Shown here piece by piece: positions 1 through 8,231 of a stretch of 64,000 bases of DNA (position 1 is the stretch's first letter; every line of letters starts with the position of its first letter). The notes under the pieces are model-generated. The model saw only the letters and a program-made list of their open reading frames with translations. It was not told where the DNA came from and did no database searches. The translations under genes and the position numbers were made by a program. Source of the stretch: Clostridiales bacterium (GTDB taxonomy: Bacteria; Bacillota; Clostridia; Lachnospirales; Lachnospiraceae); assembly GCA_020859985.1 (NCBI GenBank), contig JAJBVD010000077.1, forward strand, positions 118,789 to 182,788, read 5' to 3'.

Positions 1-658
1 TCTTTCCTGCGTATTTGGGCATGTCGTTGAGTGCCTGTATGTGCACCAGCTCCGGCCGCCACAAAAGACTGAGCTTCTGCTTTCTGCGCATGTTAGGATT
101 GGCAGAGGCTTTGCGAAGTACATAGAAATCCGGCTCGCCGCCTTTTTCCGATGCTTTCCCGGCAATATTCTCCGGCGGCCTGCCTGCGATATCCTCCGAT
201 GACATTTCTACAGCATTCTCCATAGACAGGTCATGTGACGGCACCGTTTCCCTGACTTCGCGCTCCACGGTGATAATGCCCCAATGCTCCGGCACATGCT
301 CCTCAATGTGCATGGCATGGCTCGTACCGACCACTACGATATTCTGGTCAAAATACCGGTCATAATCCTCGACCTGACTGCGCAGGCGCGTATAGGAATC
401 CGCGTCACTTTTGATCTCTATCCCGATCACAAGCTCCGGCGTTACCATCACGATATCTGCGCGGGAGCCTCCCATCCGCTTTTCCTCAAAAATACGGATC
501 TTTCCGTAAGTCTCTTCGAGGAAATCAAAGAGCGGCTCGCGGATGTCTTTATCCTTCAACGTCTTTGATGTATTCTTTCCAACATGGTCTTCCGCCTCCG
601 GCAAAACAGCAGTCCCGCTCCGGGAGTCGCTGCGTTTTGCCGTTTCCGTCGATGACAT
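1..658 (-). CDS. sce7726-like PD-(D/E)XK nuclease-fold protein (3' end outside window)
   Basis: The open frame starts at an ATG at 656-658, with a GAGG ribosome site about 9 nt upstream, and runs out of the window without a stop (219 codons visible). Its first half carries DIREPLFDFLEE, then GGSRADIVMV and GIEIKSDADSYTRLRSQVEDY. This D...ExK arrangement followed by a lysine/glutamine-rich helix is typical of the sce7726 family, a restriction-endonuclease-fold group of unknown cellular role. The fold and the acidic/lysine residues are seen; nuclease activity is inferred. It begins 38 bp after the tex stop and is probably co-transcribed with it. The C-terminal half (KASANPNMRRKQKLSLLWRP) resembles no domain I know. 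Confidence 0.7.
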   Translation of the reverse strand, partial: MSSTETAKRSDSRSGTAVLPEAEDHVGKNTSKTLKDKDIREPLFDFLEETYGKIRIFEEKRMGGSRADIVMVTPELVIGIEIKSDADSYTRLRSQVEDYDRYFDQNIVVVGTSHAMHIEEHVPEHWGIITVEREVRETVPSHDLSMENAVEMSSEDIAGRPPENIAGKASEKGGEPDFYVLRKASANPNMRRKQKLSLLWRPELVHIQALNDMPKYAGK

Positions 659-696
659 TTTATAAACCTCACTTCTTTTCAGCTGCACCCTTTGTT

Positions 697-2841
697 TCAG
701 ATCCGCATCGTCAGGCTGATCCTTTTTTTCTGCAAATCGACGCTTAAGACCTTGACCTCAACAATATCGCCCACACTCACGACCTCCAGCGGATGCTTCA
801 CGAACTTTTTGTTGGAAAGCTGTGAAATATGCACCAGCCCGTCCTGATGGACACCGATATCGACAAACGCGCCAAAATCAATGACATTGCGAACCGTGCC
901 TTTGAGAATCATGCCTTCTCTTAAATCCTTCATTTCCAGCACATCCGTGCGCAGGATTGGCTTTGGCATCTCGTCACGCGGATCGCGTCCGGGGCGCGCC
1001 AGTTCATTTGCGATATCCCGCAGGGTCGGCTCACCGACGCCAACCCGCTCCGCCATCTTCTGATAATCACGGATGCGGACCAGCTTCACATTCTGCACAA
1101 AAAAGCTTTCTTTTGTATGTCCAAGCTCGGCAAGAAGCTTCTCTGTCGCCGCATAGCTCTCCGGATGGATGCTGGTCTGATCCAGCGGCTCCGTGCCGCC
1201 CGTGATACGCATAAAGCCTGCGCACTGTTCAAAGGCTTTCGGCCCCAGCTTCGGCACCTTCAGAAGATCGCGGCGGCTTCGGAAACGGCCGTTTGCCTCC
1301 CTGTACGCGACAATATTTTTCGCTATCGTCTTCGTAATACCGGAAATGTGCTCCATCAACGGTGCGGACGCCGTATTCAGGTCGACGCCGACGCGGTTTA
1401 CCGAATCCTCCACGACGCCGTCCAGCGCCTCGCCCAGCTTCTTCTGGTTCATATCATGCTGATACTGTCCGACTCCGATGGACTTCGGATCGATCTTGAC
1501 CAGCTCGGCAAGCGGATCCTGCACACGCCGTGCGATAGACGCTGCGCTCCGCTGTCCCACATCAAAATTCGGAAATTCCTCGGTCGCCAGCTTGCTTGCA
1601 GAATACACGGAAGCTCCCGCCTCGTTCGTGATCACATAGGATACCTTCTGCGGAATCTCCTTTAAAATCTCGACAATGATCTGCTCTGACTCGCGTGAAG
1701 CCGTACCGTTCCCCACCGAGATCAGGGTCACACCGTATTTTGCAATCAGTTCTTTAACCTTATCTTTTGCCGCACGGATCTTTGCCTCATTCGTCGGCGC
1801 GGTCGGAAATACTACCGCGGTGTCCAGCACCTTTCCGGTCTCATCCACAACGGCCAGCTTGCAGCCCGTGCGGAACGCCGGATCCCAGCCGAGCACGACC
1901 TGCCCTGCAATCGGCGGCTGCATCAGCAGCTGCTCCAGATTTTTCCCAAATACGGAAATGGCTCCGTCCTCAGCCTTCTCCGTCAGGTCGCTGCGGATCT
2001 CGCGCTCGATCGCCGGTCCGATCAGCCGGCTGTAAGCGTCCTGCACCGTCTCTTTTAAAACCGGAGTCGTGTAGGGATTGTCCCGTATAATGACCTGATG
2101 CTCTAAATAAAGAAGGATTTTCTCTTCCGGTGCCTCAATCTTTACGTTCAGAATTTTTTCTTTCTCTCCGCGGTTCAGCGCAAGGATCCGATGCCCCGCC
2201 GTCTTTGCCAACGGCTCCGTATAATGGTAATAATTCTCATACACAGACTGCGTCTTCTCATCCTTCGCTTCGCTCGTGATCAGCCCTTCGCGCATCGTCA
2301 TCTCACGGATGCGCAGCCGATACGAAGCTTCATCCGAGATTGCCTCCGCAACAATGTCACACGCGCCCGCGATTGCCTCTTCCACGGTGCGGACCTCTTT
2401 TTCTTCTGATAAATAAGCTTTCGCTTCTTCCTCAAGCGGACGGTTCGTCATCTGCAGCCGGATCAGGTCTGCAAGCGGCTCCAGCCCCTTCTCTTTCGCC
2501 ACCGTCGCACGGGTGCGGCGTTTCGGGCGGTAAGGCCGGTACAGATCCTCCACCACAACAAGCGTCTGCGCTTCCTCGATCTGCTTTCGAAGCTCCGGCG
2601 TCAGCTTACCCTGCTCCTCGATTGTAGCAAGCACCTGCGCCTTTTTCTCCTCCAGATTCCGCAGATAGGTAAGCCGCTCCAATAACGAACGCAGTACCTC
2701 GTCATTCAGCGACCCGGTCGCCTCCTTGCGGTACCGCGCGATAAAAGGAATCGTATTGCCGTCGTCAATCAGTTTCACAGCCGCCTCCGCCTGTGCCGGA
2801 CGGATGGCAAGCTCCTGTGCAAGTGTTTTTATAATGTCCAT
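697..2841 (-). CDS. tex: Tex, S1-domain RNA-binding transcription accessory protein
   Basis: A 714-residue cytosolic protein of normal Tex length. In order it shows the helical Tex N-terminal region (about 1-190, ending near the conserved LYRPYRPKRRTRA), a YqgF/RNase H-like domain beginning near VVLGWDPAFRTGCKLAVVD, a helix-hairpin-helix region (about 480-570, VDLNTAS to KVPKLGPKAFEQ), and a C-terminal S1 domain (about 645-714, GTVRNVIDFGAFVDIGV). Tex proteins bind nucleic acid and affect transcription and ribosome-associated processes; the precise role varies between species. The start ATG is preceded by AGAGGAA. The gene stands alone apart from the sce7726-like gene 38 bp downstream. Confidence 0.97.
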   Translation of the reverse strand: MDIIKTLAQELAIRPAQAEAAVKLIDDGNTIPFIARYRKEATGSLNDEVLRSLLERLTYLRNLEEKKAQVLATIEEQGKLTPELRKQIEEAQTLVVVEDLYRPYRPKRRTRATVAKEKGLEPLADLIRLQMTNRPLEEEAKAYLSEEKEVRTVEEAIAGACDIVAEAISDEASYRLRIREMTMREGLITSEAKDEKTQSVYENYYHYTEPLAKTAGHRILALNRGEKEKILNVKIEAPEEKILLYLEHQVIIRDNPYTTPVLKETVQDAYSRLIGPAIEREIRSDLTEKAEDGAISVFGKNLEQLLMQPPIAGQVVLGWDPAFRTGCKLAVVDETGKVLDTAVVFPTAPTNEAKIRAAKDKVKELIAKYGVTLISVGNGTASRESEQIIVEILKEIPQKVSYVITNEAGASVYSASKLATEEFPNFDVGQRSAASIARRVQDPLAELVKIDPKSIGVGQYQHDMNQKKLGEALDGVVEDSVNRVGVDLNTASAPLMEHISGITKTIAKNIVAYREANGRFRSRRDLLKVPKLGPKAFEQCAGFMRITGGTEPLDQTSIHPESYAATEKLLAELGHTKESFFVQNVKLVRIRDYQKMAERVGVGEPTLRDIANELARPGRDPRDEMPKPILRTDVLEMKDLREGMILKGTVRNVIDFGAFVDIGVHQDGLVHISQLSNKKFVKHPLEVVSVGDIVEVKVLSVDLQKKRISLTMRI

Positions 2842-2880
2842 ATATTCCTCTGTCTTTTTCTTATAAATATCATCTTTCCT

Positions 2881-2923
2881 TCAGAACAGCAGGCCACAGT
2901 CCTTCCCTTTCCTGCTGTTCTGA
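2881..2923. repeat. Perfect 13-bp inverted repeat upstream of tex
   Basis: TCAGAACAGCAGG (2881-2893) and its exact complement CCTGCTGTTCTGA (2911-2923) are separated by 17 nt. It lies 40-82 bp upstream of the tex start. Neither side is followed by a T-run, so a terminator is unlikely. An operator or a leader hairpin is possible. Confidence 0.6.
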
Positions 2924-3147
2924 ACTGATTTACAGAATTATACCATAGCACCGCCTTTCCCTGCAATCTCCTTTTGAATCGAAATTTGTATCATTTCCGG
3001 CTCATTTTTTATTGTATTTTTAGATTTTTCATCGGATTTTACGATTTTCAGGCAACTTTGGAAATTGCAGTATGCTTGTTTTCTGATTCTGATTGTGATA
3101 TCATATGTCCGTATTTGTGAAGAAAAGTAACTATTCAAGACAGTACC

Positions 3148-3178
3148 TCGTAACTGTGAAGGTACTGAACAGTTACGA
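3148..3178 (+). repeat. Dispersed GTAACTGT hairpin repeat, copy 1
   Basis: 10-bp arms TCGTAACTGT and ACAGTTACGA surround an 11-nt centre (GAAGGTACTGA). The same 27-bp core recurs in at least four other intergenic sites of this window. The upstream CAGTACC (3141-3147) could pair alternatively with GGTACTG inside the repeat. The 2842-3333 gap holds this repeat and the inverted repeat at 2881-2923; I see no convincing gene there. Confidence 0.75.
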
Positions 3179-3333
3179 AGAAAATATGGACACAGGCAGT
3201 ATTCTGATTTACGAAGAAAATCAAGAACGAAACCGCAATTCAGATGCGCACCTTTGGCTTTCATTGAATCATGGTCCGAATAAAAAAAGATATGCCCTGG
3301 CGCATTTTATGATATCAGAAATGGAGCGACTTT

Positions 3334-3987
3334 ATGTACAACTATGACGATGAATATAACTGGGAACGGCGAACCCCACGCAGCCGCAGAAATACGATGG
3401 CGACCGCTGCGCTTGTACTTGGAGTTCTGTCGATTACCCTGTGTTCTGTGTTTTATGTATCGCTGCCCTGCGGAGCTATCGCGATTATCTGCGCGATTCT
3501 TTCAAGAGATAACCGGGCGATGACAGGAAAAGGCAAAGCCGGGATCATCTGCGGCATCATCGGAATGGTGGTTACCATCTTTTTCACAGTATCCGCATTT
3601 CGTTATGTACTAACGACAGAGGATGGCCGGGAATATCTGCAATACTATTACCGGATGTACACCGGCGATTATGATTTTGACGTGGACGAGACGTTTGAAG
3701 AGCTGTTTCCCTTCCTGTATGATTCAGATGAAAGCGACCATAACAGTACACAGGGAAGCGGCAGCGGAAATTCCGGTACAGACGACGGTTCAGGCAGCGG
3801 CAGCTATGGTTCCGGCAATGATGGATCGGATGACGGTTCAGACAACGGTACCGGCGGCAGCTCTGACCACGGATTCGGGGATGGTTTTGATGACGGATAT
3901 GGAAATGAGCCGGGCGGTGGCGGCAGCGATCGCAGCAACGGCGGCTCGAACGGTTCCGGCTCCGATGAGGAAGGAGGCTTTATCTGA
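3334..3987 (+). CDS. DUF4190-type two-helix membrane protein with Gly/Ser/Asp-rich tail
   Basis: 217 residues. After a short charged N-terminus (about 1-22) come two hydrophobic segments, about 23-52 (TAALVLGVLSITLCSV onward) and about 68-92, joined by SRDNRAMTGKGKAGIICG. This matches the DUF4190 layout, whose function is unknown. The last 80 residues are a low-complexity tract of Gly, Ser, Asp and Asn, probably disordered and extracytoplasmic. A GGAG site precedes the ATG. The stop TGA overlaps the start of the next gene (TGATG), so the two are translationally coupled. I cannot assign a function; its partner is also a membrane protein of unknown role. Confidence 0.75.
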   Translation: MYNYDDEYNWERRTPRSRRNTMATAALVLGVLSITLCSVFYVSLPCGAIAIICAILSRDNRAMTGKGKAGIICGIIGMVVTIFFTVSAFRYVLTTEDGREYLQYYYRMYTGDYDFDVDETFEELFPFLYDSDESDHNSTQGSGSGNSGTDDGSGSGSYGSGNDGSDDGSDNGTGGSSDHGFGDGFDDGYGNEPGGGGSDRSNGGSNGSGSDEEGGFI

Positions 3988-4709
3988 TGGAAAGGCCTGT
4001 GATAAAAGAAATTAAATGCTACGCGCGCTGCGTCCTGAATGGACAGCATGCAGTGCTCGCCGGCGTCACGCTTCTGCTTACGGCGCTGAATCTGGTGCTC
4101 AGCTATCTGGCTCTGATGGCGTCGCCTTCAGGTACCGGCATCTTAAGCATGATAATCTATTTTGGATGTTCAATCGTGGTAAATATCATTTATTATATCC
4201 TGCTCGCGGGACTGTACCGCATTTATCTGGACATCTGCAACAATCACCCGTTCCGCTGGACGGACCTCTTTTCCATGTTCACGGAGCATCCGGAGCCGGT
4301 GGCCATCTATTCCGTTCTGCAGTTTATTGTGACCTACGTTTTCGTACAGATTGGATTCTGGTGGCTGGAATGCATACTGAATCTGCTGTTTTATGGAGAG
4401 ATCAGCATAAACAATGTACTCTTCGCTACGGCAGTGCTTCTTATTGCTGTCGTGTTGTTTGTGGCTGTAGAGATTTCCTTCTCCATGACTTTATTTGTAC
4501 ACGCAAACGACCCGGATCTGTCGTTTAAAGACATGATGTCGGAAAGCTGGCATCTTATGAGCGGCATGCGGCTTCGCTATCTTCACATGCAGCTGAGCTT
4601 CATCGGCCTGTATCTGCTGGGGCTGCTTTCTTTCGGGATCGGCCTGTTGTTCGTCAATCCGTATGTCTATACAACGAGCGGATACTTCTATAAAAAAATA
4701 TCCGGGTAA
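3987..4709 (+). CDS. DUF975-type integral membrane protein
   Basis: 240 residues with about six hydrophobic segments: near 23-45, 55-80, 100-125, 145-175 and 205-228, some of which may be double. The end, with LSFIGLYLLGLLSFGIGLLF followed by VNPYVYTTSGYFY, is typical of DUF975 proteins, membrane proteins of unknown function common in Clostridia and Bacilli. The start overlaps the stop of the DUF4190-type gene by one base, so the pair forms a two-gene operon, the only substantial plus-strand operon in the window. Family assignment comes from pattern memory. No enzymatic motif is visible. Confidence 0.75.
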   Translation: MERPVIKEIKCYARCVLNGQHAVLAGVTLLLTALNLVLSYLALMASPSGTGILSMIIYFGCSIVVNIIYYILLAGLYRIYLDICNNHPFRWTDLFSMFTEHPEPVAIYSVLQFIVTYVFVQIGFWWLECILNLLFYGEISINNVLFATAVLLIAVVLFVAVEISFSMTLFVHANDPDLSFKDMMSESWHLMSGMRLRYLHMQLSFIGLYLLGLLSFGIGLLFVNPYVYTTSGYFYKKISG

Positions 4710-4723
4710 AGGGAGTTGTATTA

Positions 4724-4811
4724 GCATCCATAGAGTTCGTCCATTCTGCGAACGGCACCCTTTTACGTCATCACGATATACTATATTATAATGACGTAAA
4801 TGGATGCCGTT
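4724..4811. repeat. Nested inverted repeat between convergent genes
   Basis: TTTACGTCAT (4762-4771) pairs with ATGACGTAAA (4791-4800). AACGGCA just outside pairs with TGCCGTT near 4805-4811. An alternative outer pair is GCATCCAT (4724-4731) with ATGGATGC (4800-4807). It lies between convergent operons, but no T-run follows on either strand, so it is not a textbook terminator. Confidence 0.6.
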
Positions 4812-4859
4812 AAGAGTCATATCCGACATTTCATTATTTCGATTCGTTTTAATTTTCTG

Positions 4860-6257
4860 TCAGTGTTTCAGCAGCACATCGATCAGCTTATATCCTTCGG
4901 GGCGGAAGATGCCGCTCTCTTTTGCCGTGCGCTCGCAGTAAATCCTGCTGGCAGAAATATGGCCCGCCTCCACAGCGGCGTTTTGATTTTTGCCAGCCTC
5001 TGGCCTGTTTGTTACAACCGTTCCAGAATCCTTCTGTGCGGTTTTGCTTTCCCTGTACAGCGACTTCGTACTGTCGTAAAGCAGGTACGGGATCGGATCA
5101 GAAGTATGTGTGCGGATACGGATCGGGGTCGGATGATCCGGCATGACCAGCATACGGTACGGCTCACCTGAAGCATCCATCTGCTCCTTTACGATGCGGA
5201 TGATACGCTGATCCAGATTCTCAATGGCCTGAAACTTGCGCTCAAGGCTGCCCTGATGTCCCATCTCATCCGGCGCTTCCAGATGTACGTAGACGTAGTC
5301 CGCGCCGTCCTTTAAGAGGGCGTCGACCGCCGCCTGTGCTTTTCCCTCATAATTTGTATGCAGGCCGCCGTTTGCGCCCGGTACCAATACTACCTGCATT
5401 TCGGCGCCGATCGCAATCCCCTTTAAGAGGTCGACTGCTGAGATCATGGTGCCCTTTACACCGTTTTTCTTTTCAAAAGAATCCACCATCGGCTTTGTGC
5501 CCGCGCCCCAGAACCAGCAGCTGTTCGCCGGATTGAGGCCCTTTGCCTTGCGCTCCAGGTTAATCGGATGGTTGGACAGAATCTCATAGCTGCGCTTCTG
5601 CATGGCAAGCAGCGTCTCATCTGCCGGAAGATACGGTCCGATCACCTCGGTCAGATGATCGTGCGGCGGCGTCAGATTCTCAAGCGCAGAGGCAATCCTC
5701 ACAACCTTTTTTCCGGCATTGTTATCTGCTCCGCCGCAGCTTGCGTCTGCAACCTGATCGGAATGCGCTTCTTCCTGAATGACCGCATTCGCCCGGATCA
5801 TGCAGTGCCGGTAGCTTGTCCCCACGTAAAACTGATACGTCTCGTTCTCCAGCTCCTCCTGTACGGCTTTCAGCAGGACTGCCGCATCTTCCGTGCTGAT
5901 CTCGCCGGAGCTGTGATCCAGGATGCGCTTCTGCTCATACGGCTCCTCTTCTGTGAGCGTCACCAGATTGCAGCGCATCGCGACATCCGTGTCCTTCATC
6001 GGTACACCGATGCTCAACGCTTCCAGCGGGGAGCGCCCAGTGTAATACTCACGCGGATTGTAGCCCAGCACTGCAAGATTTGCCGTGTCACTGCCCGGCG
6101 CCATGCCATCCGGTATCGTCTTTACCAGGCCGATCTCGCCCGTCTTTGCCATCTCATCCATCGCAGGCGTCGCTGCTGCCTCAAGGGGAGTGCGCCCATC
6201 CAGCGCCTCCTGCGGCTCATCTGCCATGCCATCGCCTAATATCACAATATATTTCAT
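4860..6257 (-). CDS. apgM: ApgM-type cofactor-independent phosphoglycerate mutase homologue; probable homoserine kinase
   Basis: 465 residues of the alkaline-phosphatase-superfamily ApgM family. The metal/active-site region ILGDGMAD is at 7-13 and the nucleophile serine is S56 in PGSDTANLAVLGY. The C-terminal half has HLEAPDEMGHQG and MPDHPTPIRIRTHTSDPIPY, with metal-binding His and Asp. It is longer than the usual ~400 residues because of two low-complexity insertions (near 165-190 and 400-440). The annotated family activity interconverts 2- and 3-phosphoglycerate. However, the gene sits 29 bp after hom in an ACT-hom-apgM operon, and homologues in this context have been proposed as the functional replacement of homoserine kinase. 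No thrB is visible here. Family is certain, substrate is inferred. Confidence 0.9.
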   Translation of the reverse strand: MKYIVILGDGMADEPQEALDGRTPLEAAATPAMDEMAKTGEIGLVKTIPDGMAPGSDTANLAVLGYNPREYYTGRSPLEALSIGVPMKDTDVAMRCNLVTLTEEEPYEQKRILDHSSGEISTEDAAVLLKAVQEELENETYQFYVGTSYRHCMIRANAVIQEEAHSDQVADASCGGADNNAGKKVVRIASALENLTPPHDHLTEVIGPYLPADETLLAMQKRSYEILSNHPINLERKAKGLNPANSCWFWGAGTKPMVDSFEKKNGVKGTMISAVDLLKGIAIGAEMQVVLVPGANGGLHTNYEGKAQAAVDALLKDGADYVYVHLEAPDEMGHQGSLERKFQAIENLDQRIIRIVKEQMDASGEPYRMLVMPDHPTPIRIRTHTSDPIPYLLYDSTKSLYRESKTAQKDSGTVVTNRPEAGKNQNAAVEAGHISASRIYCERTAKESGIFRPEGYKLIDVLLKH

Positions 6258-6286
6258 CGTATTATTCCGCCTTTAACAAAATTTTT

Positions 6287-7510
6287 CTACGCGCGAATCC
6301 GAATCATCCCCAGAAGCCTGTCCTCCAGCTTTGCCGCGCAATCCTGAAACTTCGCCTCAGACATCACCGGTGTAATAAATCCATACTCGCCCGGCAGATC
6401 TGCCTGCACAATCGATATCGCACCAAATACCTGTTCGGCCTCTGCCCGTTCCCTGACATCGCCCGCCATACGGACAAAAAACTGTTTTTCCGTCTCCGAT
6501 ACCGGCTGCAGTTCCTGCTTTTCGAGACTCCACTCAGACATCACGCTGCTTCCTAAAGTCTGCGCCTCCTCGATCACATCCGATACGACCGCGCTCGCAG
6601 TCGCCTCTTTTCCTGCGCCCTGACCGTAGAACATTGCGTCTCCGAGCATATTGCCATGTACAAAAATCGCGTTGAACACGCCGTTTACAAAATAAAGCGG
6701 ATCCGTTTTCTTTACCAGAAACGGCGCCACCATTGCAATCACCCGGCCGTCATTTTCCACATCCTTATGGCTGTAAGCCAGAAGCCGGATTGCCATACCG
6801 AGCTCTTTCGCGTAGCGCACCTCGGCGGAGGTAATTTTTGTAATACCTTCCGTATAAACATCTGTATAATCTACGCGTTTTCCATACGCCAGAGAAGAAA
6901 GGATCGCAATCTTCCGGCACGCGTCATGTCCTTCGACATCCGCCTCCGGATTGCGCTCCGCATAGCCCTTCTGCTGTGCGTCACGGAGAACGTCGTCGAA
7001 CTCCAGTCCCTCATCCGACATCTTCGACAAAATATAATTCGTCGTGCCGTTCACGATACCGGTGATCTCATCGATCACATCCGCGCCAAGGGACGTCCGC
7101 AGCGGACGGATGATCGGGATTCCGCCTCCGCAGCTCGCCTCAAACAGATAGCTGGCCTGATGCGCTTTCGCAGTCTCCAGAAGCTCCGTGCCGTACTGCG
7201 CCACCAGAGCCTTATTCGACGTGCACGCGCTCTTACCTGCCTCCAGCGCCCGCTTTGTAAACTCATACGCCGGATTCAAGCCGCCCATCGTCTCAACGAC
7301 GATCCGCACCTCTGGATCGTTCACGATCACATCGTAATCGTGTACCAGCTTTTCCTGCACCGGATCGCCTGGGAACTCCCGCAGATCCAGCACGTATTTT
7401 ACCTGTAAGTCCACACCGGTCTTTGCCAGAATGCTGTCGTGATTGGTCTCAATCACCTCCACCACACCAGATCCTACCGTTCCATATCCTAACACTGCTA
7501 CTGCTACCAT
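6287..7510 (-). CDS. hom: Homoserine dehydrogenase
   Basis: 407 residues. The N-terminal Rossmann region has VAVLGYGTVGSGVVEVI (GxGxxG). The catalytic domain follows with ASCGGGIPIIRPL and GIVNGTTNYILSKM, the latter diagnostic of homoserine dehydrogenase. A C-terminal ACT domain (about 325-407) suggests feedback control by threonine. The enzyme reduces aspartate-semialdehyde to homoserine, the branch point to threonine and methionine. It lies between the ACT-domain gene upstream (61 bp) and apgM downstream (29 bp), in one operon starting at the promoter near 8162-8190. Confidence 0.97.
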   Translation of the reverse strand: MVAVAVLGYGTVGSGVVEVIETNHDSILAKTGVDLQVKYVLDLREFPGDPVQEKLVHDYDVIVNDPEVRIVVETMGGLNPAYEFTKRALEAGKSACTSNKALVAQYGTELLETAKAHQASYLFEASCGGGIPIIRPLRTSLGADVIDEITGIVNGTTNYILSKMSDEGLEFDDVLRDAQQKGYAERNPEADVEGHDACRKIAILSSLAYGKRVDYTDVYTEGITKITSAEVRYAKELGMAIRLLAYSHKDVENDGRVIAMVAPFLVKKTDPLYFVNGVFNAIFVHGNMLGDAMFYGQGAGKEATASAVVSDVIEEAQTLGSSVMSEWSLEKQELQPVSETEKQFFVRMAGDVRERAEAEQVFGAISIVQADLPGEYGFITPVMSEAKFQDCAAKLEDRLLGMIRIRA

Positions 7511-7571
7511 GTCTGTCTCCTCTCATTCATTCTTCTTTGCTTTTTAGAATCTCTATCCTGCAAAGCAACCG

Positions 7572-8015
7572 TCATTCGCGCGCCAGGATCTTCAGATACT
7601 GCACGCCCTCTTTCGCCTCAATGGCATCAATCATATTCGTAATGTCTCCGGTCGTTGGAAGCACCTCCACGCTGAGGGTCAGCATTGCCACCCCGTTCGT
7701 CGGGATACTCTGATGAATCGTCAGAATGTTCGCATGATAATCTGCCACTATATGAAGAACATCCGACAGAAGCCCCGGTTCATCATGCATCTGCATCAGA
7801 AATGTAAAATTCTTCCCTTTTACCGTGTCACGGAACGGAAAAATATCTTCTTTATATTTATAAAAAGAACTCCGGCTGATGCCGACCATATCCGCGGCAT
7901 CCTGCACAGTAGCCGCGCGCTTCGTCTCTAAAAGCCGCTTCGCCTCCACGACCTTCATCAGCACCTCCGGCACTGCTTTTTCCTTTACTACATAGTATTT
8001 TGAACCATCTGACAT
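7572..8015 (-). CDS. ACT domain protein of the PheB/UPF0735 type, probable regulator
   Basis: 147 residues. The N-terminal part (about 1-65) is helical with a helix-turn-helix-like segment (ATVQDAADMVGISRSSFYKYKEDIFP). The C-terminal part (about 72-147) is an ACT domain with FTFLMQMHDEPGLLSDVLHIVA. ACT domains bind amino acids, so an amino-acid-sensing regulator of the operon is likely, though the family has no firm function. I chose the ATG at 8013-8015, 7 nt after GGAGG; an upstream GTG frame would place that ribosome site inside the coding sequence. It is first in the ACT-hom-apgM operon and follows a leader with an intrinsic terminator. Confidence 0.88.
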   Translation of the reverse strand: MSDGSKYYVVKEKAVPEVLMKVVEAKRLLETKRAATVQDAADMVGISRSSFYKYKEDIFPFRDTVKGKNFTFLMQMHDEPGLLSDVLHIVADYHANILTIHQSIPTNGVAMLTLSVEVLPTTGDITNMIDAIEAKEGVQYLKILARE

Positions 8016-8017
8016 TT

Positions 8018-8143
8018 TCATTCCTCCACGCCGCACATTTTTACACTAAAATGATGGCATAAGCTGCTTTCCTCTGCCACCGTGAAAAAACTGCCCCTAA
8101 CGCATGGCAGTTTGTCTTTTCTGTGTTCGCGGTTGAAAAACAT
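8018..8143 (-). CDS. Possible 41-codon leader ORF overlapping the ACT gene start
   Basis: From the ATG at 8141-8143 an open frame of 41 codons reads through the terminator hairpin and stops with TGA at 8018-8020, between the GGAGG and start codon of the ACT gene. Such a position suits a regulatory leader peptide. There is no obvious ribosome site in front of it, and no run of threonine codons. It may therefore be a chance open frame over a structured leader. Confidence 0.3.
   Translation of the reverse strand: MFFNREHRKDKLPCVRGSFFTVAEESSLCHHFSVKMCGVEE
8081..8113 (-). terminator. Intrinsic terminator inside the leader of the ACT-hom-apgM operon
   Basis: On the minus strand AAACTGCC and GGCAGTTT form an 8-bp stem followed by six T. 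It lies between the promoter at 8162-8190 and the ACT start, so it could act as an attenuator. A competing stem is possible between GGTGGCA and TGCCATC just downstream; both structures use a GGCAG stretch. Confidence 0.7.
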
Positions 8144-8161
8144 ATGTATATCACGGAGGGA

Positions 8162-8190
8162 ATCTTACCATACTTCATACAGCAATGCAA
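8162..8190 (-). promoter_or_regulatory. Sigma-A-type promoter for the ACT-hom-apgM operon
   Basis: Minus strand -35 TTGCAT (8185-8190), 17-bp spacer, -10 TAAGAT (8162-8167). The predicted start is near 8155, giving a leader of about 140 nt. Confidence 0.65.
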
Positions 8191-8231
8191 GTAAAAAATG
8201 AGTAATAGGGGGTAATAAGAAATGAGAACGA

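Noticed and set aside
2938..3264. Minus-strand 108-codon open frame between tex and the DUF4190-type gene
   Set aside because: It crosses the dispersed hairpin repeat, has no ribosome site or recognisable domain, and its codon use does not resemble the neighbours.
3105..3347. Plus-strand 80-codon frame containing VTVKVLNSYEE
   Set aside because: The peptide is only the translation of the dispersed GTAACTGT repeat. The same phrase recurs in other frames wherever the repeat occurs.
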